The notes under the pieces were generated by a model that saw only the letters and a program-made list of their open reading frames with translations, did no database searches and was not told where the DNA came from. Positions 46,593 to 52,963 of a stretch of DNA of 64,000 bases are shown here, piece after piece (within the stretch, counting starts at the first letter, position 1; each line of letters starts with the position of its first letter). A program made the position numbers and the translations under genes. The DNA is taken from assembly GCA_963783505.1 (NCBI GenBank), contig CAWAOP010000021.1:62001-126000 (forward strand), read 5' to 3'. The stretch is from BOG-224 sp963783505. GTDB taxonomy: Bacteria; Acidobacteriota; Terriglobia; Bryobacterales; Bryobacteraceae.

Positions 46593-47726
46593 CTATTTTG
46601 AGGCTGAAGCCGGCTGCCGCCGCGCCGCGCGCCACGCCACCCACCGCAGCTTAGACTCAGCCAACGCAAGCATCAGTGCCATCACCGTCAGTGTGGCCAG
46701 CGCCGCGCCAGGGATGCTCAAGGCACGGCGGAACGCTTTGCCAGCCGCCCCATAAACCAACACCACGTGGACCCAGTAAACCAGCAGCGAGGTTTTGCCG
46801 TAGGTGATCATCCAGCTCCAACCCGCGCCTGTACAGTACTCGGTCCAAAGGTACGCTCCGGCCATCAGCAGCAGGCAGATGCCGGCGCGGATGATGATCA
46901 GCGCCGGGCTGTTGCTCCAGAAATCGGAGTTCGGATAGATCGAGAAAGGGATATTGGCGAAATATTGCGCGCTGAAGACGAGGGTTACGCCAACTCCCAG
47001 GCACCACATCATCAGACGTTCGATGTTGGCGGAGGCCGCCTTCACCACCAGGCCGGCCGAGATGCCAAATCCGACATACGATGCGCACGGGAAAAACGCG
47101 AACCGGCCGCGGCCGGTCCCCGGCGCCAGGTACTCGTGGAGGAGTTGCGGCGCGCCGCTCCAATTCAGGTTGGCGACGATGGGAGCGGCGGAAGCGATCG
47201 CCAGCCCGGCAAGCGCCGCGTACAGCGGGCGGGAACGCGATGGAACCAGGGCCAGCGCGGCCAACACGGTCATGGCCACGCCCATGCAATTGAGGATGTC
47301 GACTTTGGTCAATTCCCCCACGCTTCCATGGGGCCAGTCGCCGGCCCAGTTGGTGAACCGGAACGCGAAGGCGATGGCGAGGATGTATCCTCCGCGTCGC
47401 AGGGACACCAGCCATCGCCTGACAAAAACGGGCTCGCGGCGGTCGAGGCTCTCCATCTGGAAGCCGAACGTCATGCCCGCCATGAACAGGAACAGCGGCG
47501 CAGCCATTCCCCCAACGAACTGCGAGAGCACGTAAGGACCGCCGTCGCGGAGGTCCATGCGCGCGAAGCAATTGAAAGTGTGGCACTGGATCATGAAGAC
47601 CACGGCGAGCCCACGCATCCAGTCGAGGAAAGCAAATCGCTTCACGGGAGACCATGATAGCGTGGCGTGGCCATTCTTGGCTGCCGTCTCGGCGTTCGTG
47701 CCGAGATTCCTGGATGGAAAACTCAC
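46593..47726 (-). CDS. Membrane acyltransferase-like protein (DUF1624/HGSNAT-like)
   Basis: 377 residues with about ten transmembrane segments. FLDWMRGLAVVFMIQCHTFN near residue 35 is the R-G-x-x-x-x-x-M-x-x-H motif of DUF1624/acyltransferase-3-type proteins. Then FVGGMAAPLFLFMAGMTFGF, and YGKTSLLVYWVHVVLVYGAA near residue 325 matches the family end. It may acetylate sugars across the membrane. Uncertain between DUF1624 and acyltransferase family 3. Substrate unknown. Confidence 0.78.
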   Translation of the reverse strand: MSFPSRNLGTNAETAAKNGHATLSWSPVKRFAFLDWMRGLAVVFMIQCHTFNCFARMDLRDGGPYVLSQFVGGMAAPLFLFMAGMTFGFQMESLDRREPVFVRRWLVSLRRGGYILAIAFAFRFTNWAGDWPHGSVGELTKVDILNCMGVAMTVLAALALVPSRSRPLYAALAGLAIASAAPIVANLNWSGAPQLLHEYLAPGTGRGRFAFFPCASYVGFGISAGLVVKAASANIERLMMWCLGVGVTLVFSAQYFANIPFSIYPNSDFWSNSPALIIIRAGICLLLMAGAYLWTEYCTGAGWSWMITYGKTSLLVYWVHVVLVYGAAGKAFRRALSIPGAALATLTVMALMLALAESKLRWVAWRAARRQPASASK

Positions 47727-47759
47727 GAGGAAAGGCCGTTATTTGCCTCGCATGGCGTG

Positions 47760-47822
47760 CTAATGCTGCGGATGTCGGTCCCAGGTCAGGGCCGGCCATA
47801 CGTTGATGTCGATGTCAACCAA
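47760..47822 (-). pseudogene. VapC-like PIN toxin stub (20 codons)
   Basis: A TTG at 47822, overlapping the antitoxin stop by eight bases, reads VDIDINVWPALTWDRHPQH and then TAG at 47762-47760. This is the PIN-domain start (D-x-N-V-W-x-A-L...D-R-H-x-x-H). The in-frame codons after the stop give HAMRGK and another stop, and the DNA then runs into the neighbouring gene. The rest of the toxin (about 110 residues) is missing, so it is a deletion remnant. Confidence 0.7.
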
Positions 47823-48045
47823 GTACGAGGTCGTAGGGGGTCTCCGTATTGGGGCAAAGCGGGCCCGGCTTCCCCTTGCCTTTGAGCAGGGCCAGCTCTA
47901 CGCGCCTGCCCTCGCGCGCTGGCAGTATCGGCGCCACGCGCGCCAGCGGGCGGCCATGCTTGGTGACGACGATTCCCCCCTCGGGTAGATTCTCCAGCAG
48001 CGAAAGGCACTGCCGGCGGAATTCCGTGACGTTCAGGTCCCGCAT
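47815..48045 (-). CDS. Phd/YefM-type antitoxin
   Basis: 76 residues: MRDLNVTEFRRQCLSLLENL followed by GGIVVTKHGRPLARVAPI, the N-terminal DNA-binding fold of Phd/YefM, then a tail (CPNTETPYDLVLG) that would wrap the toxin. The toxin gene behind it is reduced to a stub. A perfect 7-bp dyad lies 9 bases upstream of its start. Confidence 0.85.
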   Translation of the reverse strand: MRDLNVTEFRRQCLSLLENLPEGGIVVTKHGRPLARVAPILPAREGRRVELALLKGKGKPGPLCPNTETPYDLVLG

Positions 48046-48053
48046 GATTCAAG

Positions 48054-48071
48054 TGTACATCCGAATGTACA
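48054..48071. promoter_or_regulatory. Perfect dyad upstream of the Phd-type gene, probable operator
   Basis: TGTACAT, CCGA, ATGTACA: perfect 7-4-7 inverted repeat, 9 bases before the start at 48045. On the minus strand TTGACG lies just upstream and TACACT within or beside the dyad, so the promoter overlaps it. Confidence 0.7.
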
Positions 48072-48127
48072 GCGTCAACAGTTGTCTGCTCCGTCTTGTG
48101 CACTGCCCGGGCGATTTTGTGCGATTC

Positions 48128-48198
48128 GCCCTCCGCTCCCTCACGGTCGCGGCTCGGCTCGCGGGCCATGCGCAAGACCGTCTAGCCGAGCGGAGGGC
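48128..48198. repeat. 71-bp element with 11-bp inverted ends, carrying the 28-bp dispersed repeat (copy 2)
   Basis: GCCCTCCGCTC at the left and GAGCGGAGGGC at the right form a stem. 48130-48157 equals 33179-33206 over 28 bases. It lies between the Phd gene and blaI. Confidence 0.7.
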
Positions 48199-48249
48199 CG
48201 CAGGGGAACAACATCACTCGGTCATGGCGCTAGTCCTCGAAAAAAGAGC

Positions 48250-48290
48250 TTGCAATCTGATAAACGTAGCAGTAGTATAAAAACATACTG
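48250..48290 (+). promoter_or_regulatory. Promoter of the BlaI/M56 operon with a BlaI-like dyad
   Basis: TTGCAA at 48250-48255 and TAGTAT at 48273-48278 with a 17-base spacer. CAGTA (48270-48274) and TACTG (48286-48290) form a dyad across the -10 box and start point, akin to the TACTA-type arms bound by BlaI/MecI. Autorepression is inferred. Confidence 0.65.
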
Positions 48291-48305
48291 AACTAGTAGA
48301 TCGCT

Positions 48306-48692
48306 ATGGCGCAACCGAGATTCACTCCCCTTGAACTGCGAATCATGCGGGCGTTGTGGGACAGCGGCCCCATCTGCATCCGCGACATCCAGGAGTCGTT
48401 CCCCGAAAGCGGCCGGCCTGCGTACACAACCATTCAGACCACCGTCTACCGCCTGGAAACCAAGAAGGCCGTGCGGCGCACCAGGAAAATCGGCAACGCC
48501 CACATATTCGAAGCCGTGATTCCCCGCAGCGCGGCGCAGGGGCGGTTCATCGACAGCCTGCTGGATCTGTTTGGCGGAGGCGTCCAGCCGGTGATGGCGC
48601 ATCTCATCGAGACCGGCAAGCTCACCATGGACGACGTGAAAGAAGCGCAGAAGACCCTCCGCGCGCTGGCCAAGCAGGAGGAGCAGCCATGA
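48306..48692 (+). CDS. blaI: BlaI/MecI-family transcriptional repressor
   Basis: 128 residues. Winged helix: FTPLELRIMRALWDSGPICI, IRDIQESF, YTTIQTTVYRLETKKAVRRT. The C-terminal dimer helices follow (GRFIDSLLDLFGGGVQPVMA). BlaI repressors are cleaved through the membrane sensor BlaR1. Here the next gene, overlapping by four bases (ATGA), encodes an M56 protein, so repressor and sensor form a unit. No beta-lactamase gene lies nearby; the target may be the operon itself or distant genes. Confidence 0.92.
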   Translation: MAQPRFTPLELRIMRALWDSGPICIRDIQESFPESGRPAYTTIQTTVYRLETKKAVRRTRKIGNAHIFEAVIPRSAAQGRFIDSLLDLFGGGVQPVMAHLIETGKLTMDDVKEAQKTLRALAKQEEQP

Positions 48693-50728
48693 TTCTGGAA
48701 ACAGCGGCCGGCATCTGGTCGTCCATTGCGCGACCGCTCGGAAACCACCTCTGGCAGTCCACTGCATTCGGCGCAATCGCCGCCCTTCTGGCCCTGGTCC
48801 TGCGCAAGAACCAGGCGCGGACGCGCTACTGGCTGTGGATGGCTGCGTCGGTGAAGTTCCTGTTGCCGTTTGCGTGGCTATCCGCGATAGGCAGCCGCCT
48901 GGGCGCATGGCTCATTCCGGCGGCCCCGGCGCCGCGGGTCTCGGCGCTGGCCGTAAAGCTGAGCGAGCCGTTCATGATGCCGGACGGAGTTTTCGCGCCG
49001 GCCTCAGCCCTGGCTGCGGCCACGCATCCCGCCGTTCCCCTCTGGCCCGCTGTCCTCTTGGCCGTTTGGTTCTCCGGCAGCGCGATCATTCTCATTGCGT
49101 GGTGGCGGCGCTGGTGGCGGGTTCGCACGGTAGTGCGCGCGGCGCAACCGCTGCGGGAAGGCCGGGAATGGGAAGCACTTCGACGGCTCCGCGCCCGAGG
49201 TCTGCCGGAAGCCCATGTGGGGCAGGTTGATAACCTGCGGCGGGTTGGCAACCCGCCACGCCGGTTACAAACCGGCGCGCAGGATTCCATCCTGCCCCAC
49301 GTGAGCCTGCTATCTTCGGCGGCCGGCATGGAGCCGGGCATCTTTGGCATCCTGCGCCCGGTATTGTGGCTTCCGGAAGGCATCGCGGAGCACCTTTCGG
49401 AAGATCAATTGGAAGCCATCCTTGCCCACGAGCTCTGCCACCTTCGCTGCCGCGACAACCTGGCCGCTGTTCTCCATATGGCGGTGGAAGCTCTGTTCTG
49501 GTTCCATCCCCTGGTCTGGTGGATCGGCGCGCGCCTGGTGGAAGAACGCGAACGCGCCTGCGACGAAACCGTCCTTCAACTGACAGGAGCGCCGCAAGCC
49601 TACGCCGAAGGCGTCCTGAACATCTGCAAGTTCTACGTTGCATCGCCGCTGGATTGCTCCGCGGGAGTGACCGGCGCGGACCTGAAGAAGAGAATCGAGG
49701 GCATTATGAGAAATCGCTTCACTCCGGGACTGAGTCTCGGAAAGAGGTTGCTCCTGGTTTCGGCGGCGGTAGTAGTGGTCGCCGGCCCCGTTTCCATCGG
49801 ACTTATGAACGCGCCGCAGATCCACGCCCAATCACGACCACTTAGCATAGCGACGATCGCACCGGTTCCTGCGGCAGCCACTGCCATCGCTTCCGACAAC
49901 AGGGCGGGCTCCACCGCTGCCGCTCCGCAGGTTCCTCCGGCCCCGGCAAGTCAACCTCCGGCTGCCTCCGCTGCGGTCCCGGAGGCTAAGCCTGTCCCGG
50001 TGGCGTTCGAAGTGGCATCGGTCAAACGGGCGGAGCGCTGCGAAATCGGTAGAACCATTGATGCCGCGTCGGTGACATTAGCAGGTGTGCCCCTCAAGCC
50101 TATTCTGATTACCGCCTTTGGAGTGCGGAACGACCAGATCGAAGGACCTTCCTGGCTGGAAACGGATTGCTTCGATATTTCCGCCAAGATACCGGCCGGT
50201 GTCTCACTCGATCGGCTTCCAGAAATGCTCCAGGCGTTACTTACAGAACGGCTGAAGCTCGCCGCCCACAAAGAGGATCGGTCGCTTCCTGGCAATGTGC
50301 TAGTGGTGGACAAGGGCGGTCTGAAAGCGAAGGAGGACGACCCGAACACGAACTTCACGGGTCCTGGCCGCGCCGGCGCGGTGCTCATTGGCCGCGCGGG
50401 CGTTGGCCGGCTTAAAGGCGTCATGACGATAGCGTCGCTTGCCGGGTATCTTTCCGGCAGGGGGTACGGACCCGTGCAAGATGGGACCGGTCTTACGGGA
50501 AGGTACGATATCGATCTCTCCTGGGCGCCGAACCTGGACTTCGAACCGAGGCCGCTTGACCCTGCCGCATCGGCAGCCACGCCCCCGAGCGCGGACCTTC
50601 CCGTGGCGCCTCAAGCCAACCTGTTTGCCGCGCTCCGGGACCAACTCGGATTGCGATTGGAGCGCCGAAACGTAACGGCTCAGTTCCTGGTGATCGACCA
50701 CATCGAGCGGGTCCCGACGGAGAACTGA
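48689..50728 (+). CDS. M56 (BlaR1-like) metallopeptidase fused to a TIGR03435-type domain
   Basis: 679 residues from ATG 48689. The M56 part (1-330) has TM segments near 25-40, 48-66, 118-138, the zinc motif H-E-L-C-H at 247-251 (LEAILAHELCHLRCRDNLAA), FWFHPLVWWIGARLVEERER and a fourth TM near 340-360 (LLLVSAAVVVVAGPVSIGLM). A Pro/Ala linker leads to a C-terminal TIGR03435-like domain (about 435-660): FEVASVKRAERC, ILITAFGVRNDQIEGPSWLE, LPEMLQALLTERLKLAAHKE, GRYDIDLSWAPNLDF. That domain replaces the penicillin-binding sensor. Codons 177-204 are repeat element 49217-49300. Confidence 0.9.
   Translation: MILETAAGIWSSIARPLGNHLWQSTAFGAIAALLALVLRKNQARTRYWLWMAASVKFLLPFAWLSAIGSRLGAWLIPAAPAPRVSALAVKLSEPFMMPDGVFAPASALAAATHPAVPLWPAVLLAVWFSGSAIILIAWWRRWWRVRTVVRAAQPLREGREWEALRRLRARGLPEAHVGQVDNLRRVGNPPRRLQTGAQDSILPHVSLLSSAAGMEPGIFGILRPVLWLPEGIAEHLSEDQLEAILAHELCHLRCRDNLAAVLHMAVEALFWFHPLVWWIGARLVEERERACDETVLQLTGAPQAYAEGVLNICKFYVASPLDCSAGVTGADLKKRIEGIMRNRFTPGLSLGKRLLLVSAAVVVVAGPVSIGLMNAPQIHAQSRPLSIATIAPVPAAATAIASDNRAGSTAAAPQVPPAPASQPPAASAAVPEAKPVPVAFEVASVKRAERCEIGRTIDAASVTLAGVPLKPILITAFGVRNDQIEGPSWLETDCFDISAKIPAGVSLDRLPEMLQALLTERLKLAAHKEDRSLPGNVLVVDKGGLKAKEDDPNTNFTGPGRAGAVLIGRAGVGRLKGVMTIASLAGYLSGRGYGPVQDGTGLTGRYDIDLSWAPNLDFEPRPLDPAASAATPPSADLPVAPQANLFAALRDQLGLRLERRNVTAQFLVIDHIERVPTEN
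49217..49300. repeat. GTGGGGC-family element in frame inside the M56 gene (copy 5)
   Basis: 84 bases, exactly 28 codons, between GTGGGGC and GCCCCAC. Stems: GCAGGTTGATAACCTGC, GGCGGGTTGGCAACCCGCC, GCCGGTTACAAACCGGC, GCAGGATTCCATCCTGC. It is the reverse-orientation counterpart of 35853-35961. It encodes VGQVDNLRRVGNPP and more, in the loop before the conserved FGILRPVLWLPEG block. Confidence 0.9.
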
Positions 50729-50800
50729 TAACGAGCGACCATTCAACCCATCGTGGCTCCAAGCGGCGCTCTGTGGGGTGATCTACGGGTCTCGTCGTTC

Positions 50801-51244
50801 TTACCTGAGTTGTTCGAGATCCGCCAGGTCTTTCAGCCGGCCACTCGCCTTCTTGTTGGTCCTAAGATCCTCGGCCCCTATGAAGCTTGCGGTCGTTCCG
50901 CCAAGGTCCGCAACGGATCGGTTTTCGAAGCAGTTCGAGAACTCAACTCCGGAAATCGACGTAAGAATCTCGACCCGCAACGGAGGCTGGCCCATCCGAA
51001 TCACCTTGGCTGGCTGGAGGAACAACTCCGGTTCAACCTCACGGAACCCAAACTCACGAACAGCCCGAGCCGTCCTTTCCGCATTCTCGGCAGTCCGATC
51101 GATCCAGACGTCGATGTCGCCTGTGGCGCGTGGATATCCGTGGAAGTTGACGGCGTAGCCGCCGACGATCAGATACCTTACTTCATACGAGTTCAGCAAT
51201 TTCAAGAACTCGTTGAAGTCGCGCGGTAGCAGAATCGTAGCCAT
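50801..51244 (-). CDS. Nucleotidyltransferase-fold protein (AbiEii/MNT-like)
   Basis: 147 residues. VRYLIVGGYAVNFHGYPRAT with GDIDVWID is the minimal nucleotidyltransferase core (G-G-x-A...H-G-x-x-R-x-T-x-D-I-D). LRVEILTSISGVEF supplies the third acidic position (E in R-V-E-I-L), and ASGRLKDLADLEQL the C-terminal K-D-x-x-D block. Proteins of this type often act in toxin-antitoxin or phage-defence pairs, some as antitoxin NTases. It overlaps the small upstream gene by 62 bases. Confidence 0.8.
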   Translation of the reverse strand: MATILLPRDFNEFLKLLNSYEVRYLIVGGYAVNFHGYPRATGDIDVWIDRTAENAERTARAVREFGFREVEPELFLQPAKVIRMGQPPLRVEILTSISGVEFSNCFENRSVADLGGTTASFIGAEDLRTNKKASGRLKDLADLEQLR

Positions 51245-51380
51245 AGTTAATCTGTCGCAGGAATTCCAGAGCCTCCAAGCGCTCGATCGGCGTCTTCGAC
51301 CCCCAGTAGGCCCGTTCGTCGGAATCGGCGGTTAGAGAGTCTATGCGAAAAGCGGATCGATCCAGCTCGGCAAGGTCCAT
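51183..51380 (-). CDS. Small hypothetical protein paired with the nucleotidyltransferase
   Basis: 65 residues (MDLAELDRSAFRIDSLTADS, then DERAYWGSKTPIERLEALEF, LRQINYGYDSATARLQRVLE). Such short proteins with S-K-T-P-x-E-R-L-x-x-x-E-x-L-R-x-x-x-Y-G-Y precede NTase genes in many soil bacteria. The 62-base overlap indicates tight coupling. Unknown function; a TA-like role is inferred. Confidence 0.7.
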   Translation of the reverse strand: MDLAELDRSAFRIDSLTADSDERAYWGSKTPIERLEALEFLRQINYGYDSATARLQRVLEIAELV

Positions 51381-51500
51381 AACGCTTCTTCCTTGAGCAT
51401 AGCGTGTCTGCCGGGGTTCGAGCTTTCCTCTTCTTTCCGCATCCCTCCGCGTAAACTCCGTGTCTCAGAGGCTGGGACTCGGCTTAGAAGCGAATTGCGG

Positions 51501-52772
51501 TCAACGCCCGATCGAGGGCTTCGCAGGTTCTTCCAGGGCATGGTGGAACACATAGGAACTCTCTACCGGAATTCCCTGCTTGAAATCCACCTTAATGACC
51601 GCCTCGTAGTAACGCGGCAGCTTGCCCGATGGCCCTCTCAGATGGCCTACCAGATCGCGCGCTTTGTTCGGGCGCGTCAGATACTCGGCGGCCGCCTGCG
51701 TGTCCGGAGAGCCGTTGCCCGCGATCACCAGCAATTCGCCGACGCCCGAGATCCCGCGAGTCAGGCTGATCAGCGCGTGCGTCTGGCCTTCGGAGGGCCT
51801 GCCGGCCAGGATATTGTCTTTCAGGAACTCCGGCTCGCCGGGACGGGGCTTCAGGTTGCGGATGCCCTCCGGCTCGATCACGATATCCTGGGTCAGCGCG
51901 GCGGCCTGCAATTGCTGGTTGAACTTCGGCGGTCCGATGAAGATCACGTCCTGGTCCGTGATCTGCTGCCACGAAAGGATGCTGCTCCGCGTGAGTTGCA
52001 GCTCCGGTTTGCGCGTAGACAGAAGCCGGGCGAACATAAATCCCGCGCTCGCTTCGCCGGCTCCGGTGAACCCGTAGGAGGGCCAAATGTCCTTCTCGGG
52101 AATCTTCAGATCCCGAAGGAAGGTCTGTATGCGTTCCGACTTTCCGATTTCCGGCCAATCGTTGGCTTTGGGGTCACGGAAGAACCCGTAATTCGGGAAC
52201 CGGACGAACAAGGGAGTTCCAAGGCACACCAGTAGCGAGCGGTTGCTTTGCAGGAACGGCGCCCAGAGTTCTTCGAGTTCCGGCGTCCACTGGCTGGCCA
52301 CCGGCGCGAGTTGGTTGTGCGACCGAATCCAGGCGGCGGTCGCCACCACGGCCCAGAGCGCAAGCAAGCTCAAGGCGCCGATTAGAGCGTACATGCGCCG
52401 CTTAGCCCGGAGAGCTTCGGCGTGGCCGGGGACGTGCGCCGGCATCGGTTCGAACGACAGCTTGAACCCCCCTTTGGGCAGGCTCACCAGCACTTCATCT
52501 CCGGAAGCCTCGGTCTGGTAGTACGCCATCAGCTTCTGGCGCAAACGGCCGGATTGAAGGCGAACGATGGAATCGAACCGGGGATCGTAGGAGGGGGGCT
52601 TGGAAAAAGCCTCGACGCCAACCGTATACTCTTTGAGCCTGTCGGCCTCGCCGGACAGCGTCTTCTCGGCCAGGTAATGCAGCAAACGCCGGTGGACTTC
52701 GGAGGTTTCGAACGTCTTGCTGCCCGCCAGGCGTCCGATCTGCGCCCGCACTTCTTCTGCGCCAACAGCCAT
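51501..52772 (-). CDS. Single-pass membrane protein with a regulator-like N-terminal domain
   Basis: 423 residues. N-terminal domain (1-110): HRRLLHYLAEKTLSGEADRL, KEYTVGVEAFSKPPSYDPRF, DSIVRLQSGRLRQKLMAYYQ, and VLVSLPKGGFKLSFEP. This domain recurs in Acidobacteria ahead of membrane helices; I recall no established function. One TM segment at about 127-150 (ALIGALSLLALWAVVATAAW) follows, then an outside domain of 270 residues (LWAPFLQSNRSLLVCLGTPL, VIFIGPPKFNQQL, LVIAGNGSPDTQAAAEYLTR). The shape is like a one-component transmembrane sensor. It is divergent from the TonB-type receptor gene. Confidence 0.65.
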   Translation of the reverse strand: MAVGAEEVRAQIGRLAGSKTFETSEVHRRLLHYLAEKTLSGEADRLKEYTVGVEAFSKPPSYDPRFDSIVRLQSGRLRQKLMAYYQTEASGDEVLVSLPKGGFKLSFEPMPAHVPGHAEALRAKRRMYALIGALSLLALWAVVATAAWIRSHNQLAPVASQWTPELEELWAPFLQSNRSLLVCLGTPLFVRFPNYGFFRDPKANDWPEIGKSERIQTFLRDLKIPEKDIWPSYGFTGAGEASAGFMFARLLSTRKPELQLTRSSILSWQQITDQDVIFIGPPKFNQQLQAAALTQDIVIEPEGIRNLKPRPGEPEFLKDNILAGRPSEGQTHALISLTRGISGVGELLVIAGNGSPDTQAAAEYLTRPNKARDLVGHLRGPSGKLPRYYEAVIKVDFKQGIPVESSYVFHHALEEPAKPSIGR

Positions 52773-52844
52773 CGGATCAGTATCTTACCACCGATACTCA
52801 CCCGGTTGGTGACCGCGTTTCTGGACTTCGTTATCCTATTGTGC

Positions 52845-52861
52845 ATATTGCAGTTCAATAT
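52845..52861. promoter_or_regulatory. Inverted repeat in the divergent promoter region
   Basis: ATATTG, CAGTT, CAATAT: perfect 6-5-6 dyad between the membrane regulator-like gene and the TonB-type receptor gene. AT-rich in a GC-rich region. It could bind a regulator; the divergent protein at 51501-52772 is a candidate. Confidence 0.5.
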
Positions 52862-52963
52862 CTGGATGTATCATTAGGCAGAGCATTTAACCGAGTCTCG
52901 CTCGCGGAGCGGTCTGCGGACCGCAGTACCATGCGGCTTGCAAAGCAAGCCCAAGGAGTGACC

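Noticed and set aside
46657..47799. Second minus-strand frame over the membrane acyltransferase gene
   Set aside because: Arg/Pro-rich composition with no TM pattern; the other frame has ten TM helices and a family motif.
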